Source: Impatiens glandulifera (lineage: Eukaryota > Streptophyta > Magnoliopsida > Ericales > Balsaminaceae). Taken from it: a stretch of 64,000 nucleotides of DNA. A program made the translations under genes and the position numbers. The DNA is taken from NCBI RefSeq assembly GCF_907164915.1, contig NC_061868.1:20827819-20891818 (forward strand), given 5' to 3'. The notes below the pieces were generated by a model. It saw only the letters and a list, made by a program, of their open reading frames with translations. It searched no databases and was not told the DNA's origin. Within the stretch, counting starts at the first letter, position 1, and every line of letters begins with the position of its first letter. Below, piece after piece: positions 11,991-24,309 of the stretch.

Positions 11991-13432
11991 TGCCCTCAGA
12001 CAATGACGTGATTAAGGATACAACATTTGCAGTACAATAACATCTAATATTAAATATTTCATAATAATATAACTTTATTTTCGTTTATAAAGATACCCGA
12101 CTTTGATATGATTATATATATATGAATTTTATAAATTGTAAGTCAATAATTATATATACTATATATAATATAATATCTATATTTTCAATGTTACATTTGA
12201 GATGGATCGATGAAATTTAGTTTACTCAAATATTTTGTGAGTTTGTATATATTTATATTTTTCATTTAAAAATGATATATTATTTATGAATTATAAAATT
12301 ATAGAAATGTCTTAAATAGTATTGAAGCATAACAAATTAATTGTGATTACATTTTGGACTTAATGAAATAAATTAGACAGCATTATGTTTTTTTTTTCAT
12401 TTGACATTTTTCTTTTATTTAAGTAGTATATTTTTTTGTTCTTCAATGACCTTTATATTAAATGAATTTTAACAAAAAAAAAAATTCCAAATACAATGGT
12501 CAAAAATATTCTCTATAACTAAAAGAAATGTCAGAGTTGTACATTATTCACATTCATTTGGTTTGAAATGGATAATCAACTGCTGCATTATTTGTTCTCT
12601 CCCATGATGTGTTTGCTCAATTATACATAAAGTATTGTTTGTTTTGGATGTATTCTCAATATAATTAGTTGTTCCATAATTTGTTTTGAAACTAAATTGT
12701 TCTTCCAATAAATTATAAAATTAACTTGTTCTTTTAAAAAGTTTTTGAAATTTATCTTGAATCTAAAGACCATTTTACATGTATCATTTAATATTATTTT
12801 TGATTATACACTACAAAAAAAATTACTCATTTGCAACAGGTGCACCATAACTATCTTTGCATTAAAAACGGTCTTTAGCATTTGTCTTAGACTATACACA
12901 ATCGGAAAGTATGAGAAGAAAACAACCCATTGATGATTGAAAGTATCATTCAGACTATAAAAATCCGAGACAAAAAAAACGATTCGGCTAAATTGATGCC
13001 GGGTCGAAAAAAATGCAATATTAACTCAAAACTATGTGATAAAAAGGAAAACAAGGCACCCTCCGATACTAAAAAGTCCATTGGAGGGAAAAAGATTTGA
13101 AAGACAAATTAAGTTTATTTTTAACTCTTAGATATTGAGATATAGTAATGGAAAAAATGGAAACCACTTAAACTACCTCCTAAATAACTTAATGAGTTAA
13201 GAGTTAAATTTTTTATATAAGGAATTTTGATCTTTTCAAATAAACTTACAACTTCAAATAAGCTCTCAAACCTTTCAAACTTAAAAATAATACCACCTTC
13301 AAATTTTAGTCTCCATTATTATTAAACATATATTAATTATAGTATTTAAAACAAAATGACAATTAATATTTACTAACTTATGTTTAAATATATTTTATAT
13401 TGTATATCTTATAGTACTCTTACCAAACTCCC
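11991..13432. other. 3' flank of intact gene, no gene seen
   Basis: Counterpart of 1997-3434, AT-rich, with the same CACTA-like string at 12809. An open frame at 12745-12933 has no counterpart in the other copy, where stops intervene, and is not supported. Confidence 0.7.
12809..12880 (+). mobile_element. Possible CACTA-type transposon end (unit 2)
   Basis: CACTACAAAAAAAATTACTC followed by TTTGCAACAGGTGCACC. It fits the plant CACTA terminal signature better than its copy at 2812. No matching second terminus was found. Confidence 0.3.
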
Positions 13433-13631
13433 TATTAAAGACTCTACAATTAAAGAGCAATCCACTTAGTCTCTTGGTTTTTATATTTCATCTATTAAGT
13501 GAAATCTGTACATATTCTAACCTTTTAGTTTCCCTTGTTTTTGTCTAAATTCATACACTTGTAATTATAATAACACACAGAAATACATTATTAATCTACA
13601 TCAAGTTATTGATTACTCATCTTTTATAACT
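13433..13631 (+). repeat. 5' LTR of the Copia element (unit 2)
   Basis: It begins TATTAAAGACTCTACA and ends CTTTTATAACT, directly before the primer site. Clearly diverged from the 3' LTR at 17402. Confidence 0.8.
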
Positions 13632-13673
13632 TAGTATTAAAGCCATTATTCGGTTAAACAAATCTCTATATCC

Positions 13674-16600
13674 ATGGCCTCTTTTTCATCTTTTTTTACA
13701 TCAACCACTCATCTCTTTCACAATCTCACATCCATTAAACTCGATCATAAAAACTTTTCTTATTTGGAAATCTCAAATCTTACCTACCTAAAAGGTTATG
13801 ACCTCTATCTATATGTTACTAGAACTAATTCTGCCCCTGAGACCTTTCTCCAAGCCGATACTACTAACGGATCTAGTTTCCTCACACCAAATCTTGCTTT
13901 TACAATCCCAGAGGTACAAGATCAAAGGATTCTTTCCTGGCTTCTCTCCACTTTTTCAGAATCCATCCTAGCCCAAGTGGTTGGTGAATCATGCACTACA
14001 TCTAAGGCCCTTTAGTCTACTTTAGAACGCACATTCGCCTCTCAAGTTCGTCTAATGCAGCTTCGTCTTCAACTTTAGATAGTAAAAAAGGGCTCACTCC
14101 CGATGGCCGAATATTTATAGAAAATAAAATCAATCATCGATAGTCTCGCTGGTGCTGGGAAAAACATATCTCCATAAGATTTCATACTTTATGCTTTGGG
14201 AGGACTCGGTTCTAAATACGAATCTCTCACTATAGAGTATCCCAACTATGGTTCTACTGACTATCTCACGGCGAATGTTGACAATTTTAGTATGTCAACT
14301 CCATATAATGGTACATAAACTATTAAAATGGGAGACGATAACCCTCTTCCTATTTCTAATATTGGGCAATCATTCATTCTATGTTCTAATAAAAACCTTC
14401 TTCTATGTAATATATTACATGTCCCATTAATAATCAAAAATCTTTTAAGTGTTTTCAATTTTTTTGTCAATAATAATAATTTTTTTTTTTTAATTTCTTC
14501 TAAATTATTGTATTGTCAAGTATCATGTCACGAAGAGGGAACTCCTTCGCGACACACTTAAAATGGGCTATATCGCCTAAACTCAATCATCAACCCTCCA
14601 TCCACTCATTAATCTCTTATTGGAACTCGTTCATCTGCCAACTCTTGGCATCATTCTCTTGGACATCCTTCATCATCAACATAACCTTTATTATGTCTTA
14701 TTTTCATATACCTATTATTGGCAACAAGAAATTAAGTTTTTGTGAATCTTGTCAATATATAAAAGCACAAAAAATTCCTTTTCCTGTTTCTTAATCTCGT
14801 TGTAAGTCTCCATTAAAATTAATACATTATGACGTTTAGGGTCTTGCTCCTCTTTTTCTACTAACAATTTTCGATATTTTGTCCATGTTATCGATGAATA
14901 CAGTCGCTTTACTTGGCTATATCCTATCTATAGAAAATCTAATGTCTTGCCATCTTTTATTAAATTTAAGACACTTGTTGAAAATCAATTCAACACATCA
15001 ATCAAAGCTCTACAATCTAATTGAGGAGACGAATATAGGAGTCTGAAATATTATCTTGAAATTCATGGCATCCAACACTGATGCCCATATACAAGTGAAC
15101 AAAATGGTATTATTGAACGCAAGATTCTCCACCTTACAAATATGAGTCTCACTCTTCTTGCTCATGCTTTTATGCCCTTATCGTATTGGGATGATGGATT
15201 TTTGACAAGTACGTATCTCATTATCGTCTTCTTTGAAATGGTAAGCCTCGTCAATCTCCCTTTGAAATTCTTTTTAATCGTCCTCCTAACTATCTATTCC
15301 ATAAAAAAAATTGGATGTTCTTTCATTCCGCTCACTCGATCATATAACTCTCACAAAATTGATCTTCGAACTCTAAAATATATATTTATTGGCTATAATC
15401 CAAATCACAAAGGTTATCGTTACCTACACCTTCCTTCCTACATAATATATCTCTCATCACATCACTTTTGATGAACAAACATTTCCATTTAAAAGTGCAT
15501 TATCAGTATCTACCAATCTTTCTACACCATTAGTCTCTCCAACACCCCGCACATTCCTTTTCTTCCACGTTCATCACCTCCAATATCCCCAATTTTATAA
15601 TCACAAATTCATGAAGTACCATCTGCTCAAACATTTGAACACTCATCATCATCATCAAACTCCAACCATCCATCTTCACCAACCCACTCGCCAACATCAA
15701 ACTCCTATCAACCATCATCAACAACTAACTCATCTTAAATCAATCCTTCTACTCTCATACATGAACTTTGCACCGTTATACATGCTCTTGAATGTTCCTC
15801 TCATCATATGATCACAAGTTCCAAAACCCGTTCCCTTCACAATGCCAACATTGACACCATCTCCACCTCTCCATCCACATGTTTCACCACCGCCAATAAA
15901 GATACTCAATGGCATTCCACCATGGCAAATGAGTTTAATGCTCTAATTCAAAATAAGATGTGGTCTCTTATTCCTCGATTCTCGTAGAATATCGTGGGTT
16001 GCAAATGAGTTTTCAAAATCATACAAAGAGTCGATGGTTCCATTAAACGTCACAAGGCTCGTTTAGTTGGGATTTCATCAACAAGAAGACATTGACTATC
16101 TTGAAATATTCAGCTCAACTGTTAAACATACTACCATCCAAACCATCCTCTCATTTGTTGTCACTCGTTAATGGCCTATTCATCAATTCGATGTTAACAA
16201 TGCCTTTCTACATGGAACTCTACACGAGGAAGTTCTTATGTCTCATCGCTTGAGTTCACTCATCCTCATTATCTTAATCATGTGTGAAACTTCACAAAGC
16301 ACTCTATGGACTCAAACAAGCTCCCCGTGAATGGTATACTACCTTGAAATCTGCTTTTCTTTCCATTGGTTTTCAAGAATCCAAAAATGATTCTTCTTTA
16401 TTCATGGATCACTCTCCATAAATTACATCATTATTTCTAGTCTACGTGGATGATATTATATTCACTAGTAATTATTCCTCTCACATCTCCTCAATCATCT
16501 CTCAACTTAACCACATTTCCCCTCTTAAAGATTTAGGTCCACTACACTATTTTCTTGGGATTGAAGCTCATCTATCTACCTCCAGCATTTTTCTCTCTCA

Positions 16601-17400
16601 ATCAAAATATATCAATGACATTCTTATCTGAACCAATATGAGTGACTCAAAACCTCTTAATACTCCAATATCTTATAGGTCATCTTTATCTCACCATGAT
16701 GGCGACACTCTTCCTAAACCATTTTTGTACCGCAACATTATTGGTGCTCTCCAATACTTGGTTCTTACTCGACTTGAACTAGCATTTGGTTTCAACCGTT
16801 CCTGCCAATTCATGCAGTCTCCTACTACCACTCATTGGTTTGCAGTAAAAAGAATACTCTGCTACCTTCATCATATTCCTCATCATGGACTCCTCATTCG
16901 TCCAACATCTTCTCTTGATATATCTGCATTTTCTAACTCCAACTAGGATGGTTGTCTGGACGATCATCGCTCCACAATTGACTACTGCATATTTCTTGGT
17001 GACAATCTTATCTCTTGGAATTCAAAGAAACAAGTTGTTACTCGGTCTAGTACCGAGTTTGAGTATCGAGCTCTAGTTCATGCCACTACTGAACTCATCT
17101 GGCTCCAATCCTTACTACGTGAACTTTGTATCTTCCCACTTCAACCTCCCACTCTATGGTGTGGCAACATTGGTTCTGCATTTTTATCGATTAATCCAGT
17201 TTTTCATGCTCGTATGAAACATATAGAGTTTAATTTTCACTTCGTTCGCGAATATTATGCTCAGAAATCTATTTTCAACTGATGCATACCTACTGATGAT
17301 CAAATTGCTGACATCCTCACCAAAGGACTTGCGTCAAACTAATTTGATTTATTACGTAACAAACTCATGGTTTGTGCATCCCCATTTCGTTTCAGGGAAG
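13674..17400 (+). pseudogene. Copia gag-pol pseudogene (unit 2)
   Basis: One polyprotein broken by many stops and shifts. Gag begins at 13674 (LDHKNFSYLEISNLTYLKGY). An internal deletion near 14232 removes the end of gag and the start of protease. Integrase remnants lie at 14760-15470 (SEQNGIIERKILHLTNMSL). Reverse transcriptase covers about 15900-16630, with [13 protein letters not shown] and the catalytic LVYVDDIIF at about 16440 still intact. The region after it (PLNTPISYRSSLSH, 16638 on) leads to RNase H at about 16900-17340 (STEFEYRALVHATTELIW, QIADILTKGL). All parts are in the right order for a Copia element (integrase before reverse transcriptase). Not able to encode active proteins. 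Confidence 0.85.
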
Positions 17401-17401
17401 G

Positions 17402-17604
17402 TATTAACGACTCTACAATTAAAGAGAAACATACTTATTCTCTTGGTTTTCATATTTCATTTATTAAGTGTATTTAAAATCTTTACATATTCTAACATTT
17501 TAGTTTACTTTATTTTTATATAAATTCATACTCTTGTAATTGTAATAACACATAAATATATTCTTAATCTACAACAAGTTCTTGCTTATTTCTCTTTTTT
17601 AACT
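17402..17604 (+). repeat. 3' LTR of the Copia element (unit 2)
   Basis: It begins TATTAACGACTCTACA after the purine tract and ends TTTTTTAACT before the CTCCC duplication. Confidence 0.8.
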
Positions 17605-17709
17605 CTCCCTATTAAGATTAAAGTTATCTTGTTTGTTTAATGAGCTTAAAAGTGAAAACATGAATTTCAATAATTTGATCACAACCCATATTTTACTCAT
17701 TGCTCTTTG

Positions 17710-17744
<35 letters not shown>

Positions 17745-17933
17745 TTAGTTATATAAGATAATCCTATAGTCACGATTTTTCATTTTTAATTGAGACAATA
17801 TAATTTATACTTAAAGTTATTTTAATGTGTTTTGTTTGAATTATATTTAAATTCATATGTCTGTATTATTTGAATATTAATGGAAGATTTTAAAAAATTA
17901 GTAAATTAAATTTATCATAATTGAAATGGAATA
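17605..17933. other. Short AT-rich spacer, ends in target-site duplication
   Basis: No gene. It includes a TA microsatellite at about 17717-17740 and ends with GAATA (17929-17933), the left half of the duplication flanking the nested cluster. Confidence 0.8.
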
Positions 17934-19659
17934 TGATAGAATCGGTGCTACCAATAGAGATGGGGTTCTGACTATTGATGACAACTTCAGAAAAATGGTT
18001 TGAGAGAAATCTTGTTAGGGATTACTATCACTTTCTATTATTCACAAACCTTCACAAACATTAGAAACGATTCAAGTGTCGAATTGTTTCTTTCGGTTTG
18101 AAGCTATGAACCAATGAATAATAAAAGACAGAAGGAAAGAACAGAGAAAGATGTTTATGGATATTCAGAGCTAACTCTCCTACATCACCCCTTCTTCCAC
18201 AGCCTAAAGGATTTCACTAAACTTCTTGAATCAAATACAATTCACTGAATAGCTAACACTCTGTTGAACAGAACATACTCTACTTAACTTACAATATGAA
18301 TTAGAACATCTCTCAGCTAAAATAGTGTTTATGATTCTCTCTCTCTTGAATATGATGTACAATCAGTAAGTGCTAGAGTGATTCGTAATGTGAGCAGAGT
18401 AACTTCTGATTCTTCTGGAAGATTTGTCCGTTGTCCTTGAGCAGCTAAATACAGTGGAAGGACACCAAGGGTCAAATCTTCTGTATGGACACGTGGCACG
18501 CGCCTATAGGATGGTCGCCTAAAGGATAGAGTACAATAGGCTATGTGCTTCTGGAACGTGGCCGTACTGAACGGTAGTGCGCGAGATATCCTTCTGTAAC
18601 TATCCGGTACTGAACAAGTAGTGGGAGAAATATTTGCGCACGTGGCATTCTTTCATTTGATGCAGGTAGCTGGCGTACTAATCTGTAAGAGAAAGTGGAG
18701 CAAGAGTAGCGTCCAACAAGTTGATCGTGGGTAGACGTATGTTAACGTCAGACGGCTGATGAAGCGAGGAATTAGATGTGCTCCATTAGACCACCAAATC
18801 TAATAGAGTTAGACGCCAACATCGATCAGAGATATCCATTAGACTACCACGTCTAATGGAGTTAGACTGCACCGTCTAACTACTCATCCCATTAGACTAC
18901 CACGTCTAATGGAGTTAGACTACAACGTCTAACCTTACATCACTTCAGACTAATCTGAAGGAGTTAAACGCTAACGTCTAACTTCATGTCTGTTAGATTT
19001 TTACGTCTAACTACGTATCTATTAGACTTGCACGTCTAACTATGTATCTTCTAGACTTACACGTCTAACTACGTATCTATTAGACTTGCACGTCTAACTA
19101 CGTATCTTTTAGAATGACACATCTAACTACCTATCTGTTAGACTGACACGTCTAACTACATATCTGTTAGACTGGCACGTCTAACTACGTCTCTGTTAGA
19201 CTTGCACGTCTAACTACGTATCTGTTAAACTAGCACGTCTAACTACGTATCTGTTAACTGGAACGTCTATCTACGTATCTGTTAGACTGGCACGTCTAAC
19301 TACGTATCTGTTAGACTAGCATGTCTAACTACGTATCTATTAGACTGGCACTTCTAACTACATATCTGTTAGACTAGCACATCTCACTATGTATCTGTTA
19401 GTCTGGAACATCTAATTATGTCTCTGTTAGACTTGCACGTCTAACTATGTATCACGTCTAGTTAGCCTGCTTAGACCATGTCTAACTAGCCAAATTTGAC
19501 GCACCTGCATAGAAATAATTAGACGACTTAACTTTATTCATATCTAAACATCATCAAAACTTAATTTATTAATATTTAGAACTTTTCTATTAATTAACAT
19601 TTTACTTAATTTTCCAAACAATTTCTTTTAAGTTAATTAACTCTTATTTTTTCCCAACA
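17934..19659 (-). repeat. M1 3' LTR
   Basis: Matches the split 5' LTR at 26109-26783, 35415-35657 and 58459-59208. On the minus strand it runs TGTTGGG to TTCTATCA. It is preceded on that strand by a purine-rich tract (AAAAATGAGGAAAT). It contains a 29-bp palindromic minisatellite at about 18830-19460. Confidence 0.87.
18830..19460. repeat. Palindromic minisatellite in the M1 LTR
   Basis: More than a dozen tandem units of about 29 bases: GTTAGAC, six spacer bases, GTCTAAC, then TACGTATCT. Each unit can form a 7-bp stem. The left part has longer, more varied units such as ATTAGACTACCACGTCTAAT. Confidence 0.9.
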
Positions 19660-19889
19660 ATTTCCTCATTTTTGATGATTTAAGCTAATGATCAAAATTA
19701 GTTGAAAATTTTCCCTTTTTGATGATGTTAAAACCATGCAATATTAAATAAAGCGTTGTAAATACCCATCAAATACCACCAAAACGTTTCAAAAATATCC
19801 CAACATAAGTTAAAAACCAACACAAGTTTATAAATCCCCAACATAAGTTAAATCATAAGTTTTAAGATGAGATAAGCAAAGAAAGAGAT

Positions 19890-22800
19890 TTATTGTCCTT
19901 CATGTTCTGCATCCAAAGAGTTTCCAGTTAGGAGGTGGAGATAACGAGTAGCAGCACCTCGGCCGCCTCCGCTTCCACCGTCTTTGTCAGTTCCACGACC
20001 TGATCTATTCTTTCTTTTCTTAGACCTTATTCAATTTCTTCAGTAGCTTTTCTCTTGGATCGGGTTCCTCTAGCAGCTCCACCTCTAGAACTGCCTCCTC
20101 TTGAGCCACCTTCCCCCTTTTGAACATTATCAACAGCAGCAACAGCAAGGAGTACAACACAAGATCTTTCTTTAATGGCGTTGGCTTCGGCCACTTCAAT
20201 TGCTTGAATGGATCTAGCAAGAAAATCAGCTTGATCCATTCTTTATGCTTCGACTCTACCCATAGATTTGGTCATTTCTACCATTTGAGCTTGAACGAGA
20301 TCAATTGAGTTTACTAAGACCTGATGGAGTTCCAAGTTGAAGGCCTTCATCTTAGCATGTTGTTCTATTTGAGTATTAACGACTCTTTTCTAAAAATTGT
20401 TGTGCTTGGAATTTGTAATGTTGAATTTATAAGTGTTTCGGTGCATGGTCTTCTTCAATTCTTTATGAATAGCGAGGAAGGAGGACATCTCTTTCCGACT
20501 TTTCACCGAGCCCTATTCAAGATTTACCAACCTGGACTGCATATCCGCCATGTTCATATTGATGGAACTTATTGCATCCATCATAATATGAAAATTTTCA
20601 TCTCCGTGAAGCGCCTCTTCGGGAGAGCGAGCAGCTGAGGAAACATAATAAGAATGAGCAGGAGCAGTCTGAATTGGACTCACATGCGTGTTCACTTGTA
20701 AAGAACACTCGAGTTCTTTATCCTTTGAATGTGAAGAGGTAGACTTAGACGCATCCTTGGATTTGTCTTCTTCATTTATGATATCAGCACAAACTTGTCG
20801 AATTCTTCCTAAAATGTCGTCAGAATGCAAAGGAAGTTTATTAACATACTCGTCAATGTTTGTAGCCGTAATGACGGGAGATGATCGAGGAACAATACAC
20901 ATTGGAATGAAGCATTCTTCCAAAGGAATACCCTCTGAAGAATCTTCCTTAGGATTTTGTTTCCCCATAGCAGTAGAGGGAATTTCCTCAAGATTCAATC
21001 AAATTGTCACCACCCTATCCATTCTAGGCAATCTTTGCTGATTAATCTTATTCCACCGAAGGCTCTTCTTAAACATTAACAGTAGGATTCACTTCATATG
21101 TCTCCTTCGGTTGAGAATCAGATAACCGAGCTTCAACAACAACTTCTTCTTCTACCACTTTTTCAGCTTGACCCACAGAAAGGGTCTGATCAGTAGTCTG
21201 CATGGCAGATAGACGTATCTATTCAAAAGAAGTACTTGCTAAATCAACGAGATGGGAAGCATCCTGTAAATCTCCTTCTACCTCGGACTAATTAACATCA
21301 AAAATCTCCATAGTCTCGTGTTCTTTGAAAGAATCATGAACTAGATTCAACCCAGATGACTCTATGTCGTAAGCTTTTTGGAGAACGTTTGTGCAATAAC
21401 TATTCAGAATGAGTTCTAGCCTTTTCAAAGCTGTCTGATTCGTACGAGAATCTCTGTCCATAGGGTTAATTAGCTTTTCTCTTTTCAATCATGGGAAGAA
21501 GAGTATGTCCCATGATGTTTGCAACCACCAGTTCTCTTCGATTAAGGTCTTCAGAAACCGCGTCAGTCATAGCCCATCTTAAGATCCTCTTTCATTCTTT
21601 ATAACGTTCTTCCATTCATTAACTATCTCCTTCTCTGAGAACATCTCATCGAATTGAGTTTCCATTCTATAATTTACTCAAATGTCAAAAATATTAATTC
21701 TCTGATCAGCCCTCTCCTCAGCCTGTTCCATTACTAGGTTGACAATGCAACCATATTCAGTTACTTTCTCAAGACATTTAACAGCAATCTCCTTTCCTTT
21801 TTCTTTAGGACCCTCATCAGGTTTAGGTTTGGGAAAGTACATAGATTCATGAATAATGATGCAAGGGGCTCCTCTTGATGATCTCATAATTTCAAAAAGG
21901 GTCTTAGGCTTCTTGAACACCTCTTCTGGAAGAACGGACAGAACGCTCTTCCCTATAGATGCAGATTTCATTTCAACAATCTTGGATGTAAGAGGCTTGA
22001 CAGTAGGCAGAGTAGGATCCTACTCAGAAGATACAATAGCAGCAGTAGACGTTAGAACAATGGCCTGCTTTATTTCAGATGGAATAATACTAGTAGTCTC
22101 AACAACTGCTTGAATTTCAGTAACACTTACAGCGACAACAGTCGCTGGTATTTTGGGACGGACAAGCAACGGGACCCTGTCAACAATTTCAATAGATGGA
22201 CCGAATGACTCAACAGTCAACCCGACAACTTATTCCATCATAGGAACATCACATGTAGGCATAGGGGCAAGAGAGAGGAGGAGAATACCTTTTTAGATTT
22301 CTTAGACGCCTTATACGCGCTAGATGCTTTAGACGCCTTAGACGCCGTCTTCTTCTAATCTTCAACATGACCAGATGACTTAGCCTGCTTCTTAAATGGG
22401 CTCGGGGATATAGAGAGTGAAGAGATGAATTGTGGCAATAGGAGGAAGATTTTGTCTTTCCCTAGAGTCAACTACTCTAGAATCTTTCTTCAAGGAGCTC
22501 TTCTGGATGTTCGTGCTTGCCGCGGACTCCATAACAGATTTGGTTCGATTTGTACCCGTAAACAACATGAAAGCAGTGTGTCTCTTCGAACGAGTAACCG
22601 ACTGGCCACCTGTTTGTTAGATTGAAGAACTAGAACCCATCTCCTTTGAGAGCTTCATTCTCACCAGAGCACTCTTTATAGAAAAGCTTGTGTATATGAA
22701 GCTCGGGTTAATAGCCTCACCCTCACCCATAGGGACACCCAAATGTTTCATAAAGCGATTGAGTTGGGCCGCGAAGCTTACACTTTCCTTATTCTTGGAG

Positions 22801-23360
22801 TAAATCGATTTACATTTATTAGAAAAGAGGGTCGAAGCCCAGTTTACTTGAATAACTTTAGAGATGGCAGTCATATAGTCGAATCGATCTTGACTATATG
22901 AATCGAAAGATCCTACCCTTCCTTGGAGCGACTTTGCTACAATATCGTTTAAAAGGATGAAGTGTGGCTTTAGGGCCTTTTTCTTCCCATTCAGCCTTAT
23001 CGTAGAGCCGTCGTTGGAAAATACCGTTTTCATCTACGTGATAGTTTTCGTTGGAAAAGCCAAGTTAAAAGTGTGACCCTTCGATGGAAGTTCAAAGAAC
23101 TCCGCATAGGCTGCTTCGTTGAAAGAAATAGGAGATTCGTTCACTGTCGCCGTGATAGATTCTCCGACCAAGACCGCCGTCTTGAAAAACTCGTGAACTT
23201 CCTTCTTGTAAAATATAAATGGGCCGCCAAGATATTTTCCGAGACCGGAATACTCCAATGATCGGAACATATCGACCACATCTTGTTGATCGAAAGAATA
23301 AACCGAAGGAAAATCCAACTGTAGAGTGCAGTGACCTTGAGTAATCATCTTGTTAGCCAT
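19890..23360 (-). pseudogene. M1 extra ORF (EFF..A/LPSKG domain protein), disabled
   Basis: Starts at 23360. Residues 1-220 form the domain shared by five ORFs here: QLDFPSVYSFDQQDVVDMF, VHEFFKTAVLVGESITATV, FFELPSKGHTF, ILLNDIVAKSLQGRVGSF and DYMTAISKVIQVNWASTLF. A TAG at 23034-23036 interrupts it in frame; more stops follow after 22617. Then come a Ser/Lys-rich part (KASKASS, 22290-22350), a block shared with P (IMRSSRGAPCIII; GCIVNLVMEQA) at 21678-21971, acidic and coiled-coil-like segments (20513-20998), and a basic tail with SKRK, SKKRKN and Gly/Arg-rich repeats (19890-20150). No signal peptide or membrane segment is evident, so an envelope role is unlikely; the tail suggests nuclear, nucleic-acid-binding function. 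A TATA-like box lies near 23471-23476. Confidence 0.8.
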
Positions 23361-23470
23361 TTGAGAGAAAATAAAGAAGATGAAAAGATTTCTTAGAGAG
23401 AAGTTAGAGAAAACTAGGGTTCTTTAAGAAAATATTTGATGGAAAAGGTTTTAGAAGCATACACGATGTC

Positions 23471-23476
23471 CTTATA
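23471..23476 (-). promoter_or_regulatory. TATA-like box upstream of the M1 extra ORF
   Basis: CTCTATAAGG on the minus strand, about 116 bases before the ATG at 23360. The P counterpart has TTTATAAAGG at a similar distance (31308). Possible internal promoter. Confidence 0.4.
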
Positions 23477-23599
23477 GAGAATTCTAATAGTCACATGGCC
23501 TAACCGACATTTTTTATATAAGATGGGCCCACTAATTAATGTATGACATCTTTTCCCACAAGTTGTCATCATTAATTTAAGGATTATGCCAGTCATTCC

Positions 23600-24060
23600 T
23601 TAACCGTGAGAGTCACGCGTCTTTAAGTTTCTAGGAATGACTATTCAATATTTTGAGCGGGAAAATTAGATGACAGCGCATAAAGGACAGCTGTCCTTAA
23701 TCAATTTGAAGATGAAGTGTCTAATAGCACACGTAGTTAGACGTTTCATTTACTTCTACAATCTAGGTGAACTAAGCGTCTATTAGACGCAAGCGTCTAC
23801 TCACGTGACTTATAGATGTCTATCCGTCTATTAGACGTAGACGTATAATTACGTATGAACAACACGTATTAGATGTGTGTTTCATTAGACGTGAGCGTCC
23901 AACTTCTCTTGTCTTGTAAACATCTTAATCTCTATTAGACTTTGACGTCTAACCGCGTAGGTTTTCACCAAGACATTTCACATTAGATTGTGTAAGTATA
24001 TGCACGTCTAAGTACTTTCTTTTCTTTTAGACGACCTCGTGTAAATAGATCGATTAAAGC
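23600..24060. repeat. TAGACGT-rich segment between gag and extra ORF in M1
   Basis: Non-coding stretch with repeated TAGACG/CGTCTA, such as CGTCTATTAGACG and ATTAGACGTAGACG. It is the same motif as in the LTR minisatellite, placed just upstream of the internal TATA-like box when read on the minus strand. Confidence 0.7.
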
Positions 24061-24309
24061 TTTTGTCTTCTTGCATCTTTATTTACACAATAAATTTACC
24101 CCTCAATTTATGCATGTACAAAAAGAATAAACAAATATTTTTTAAGTCCTCGACACCAAAAATATTTTTAAGTAAGAAAACACTTAGTCCTTGGAAGTGG
24201 CATGGGCCACTATTGATCCTCTAGAACAATTCTTCAGAATATTATCCTCCAATCTTCCTTCCTGCAGTTTTCATGTATCACCTACACAAGGAAATATGTA
24301 CAAACTTTG

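Larger units (their letters stand above)
9991..14595 (+). repeat. Tandem duplication, unit 2
   Basis: Copy of 1-5151 with near-identical sequence, including the gene, its 3' flank and the Copia insertion at the same target base. It lacks the stretch equivalent to 4238-4797: TATAGAG at about 14232 joins directly to TATCCCAACTATGG. It continues past the shared end into the complete Copia element. Confidence 0.93.
13433..17604 (+). mobile_element. Full-length but decayed Copia LTR element (Ale/Retrofit-like)
   Basis: Two LTRs of about 200 bases (13433-13631 and 17402-17604) flank gag-pol remnants. The 5-bp duplication CTCCC lies at 13428-13432 and 17605-17609. A primer site variant TAGTATTAAAGCC follows the 5' LTR, and a purine tract (TTCAGGGAAGG) precedes the 3' LTR. 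At 4.2 kb, with short LTRs and one polyprotein, it fits the Ale/Retrofit lineage. The same insertion in unit 1 shows that it inserted before the tandem duplication. Confidence 0.85.

Noticed and set aside
12745..12933. Small plus-strand frame of 62 codons
   Set aside because: Not open in the duplicated unit, A/T-rich composition, no motif; chance frame.
18990..19450. Regular 29-bp repeats with short intervals, like a CRISPR array
   Set aside because: No unique spacers, units are contiguous and degenerate, the host is a plant, and the array sits inside an LTR.
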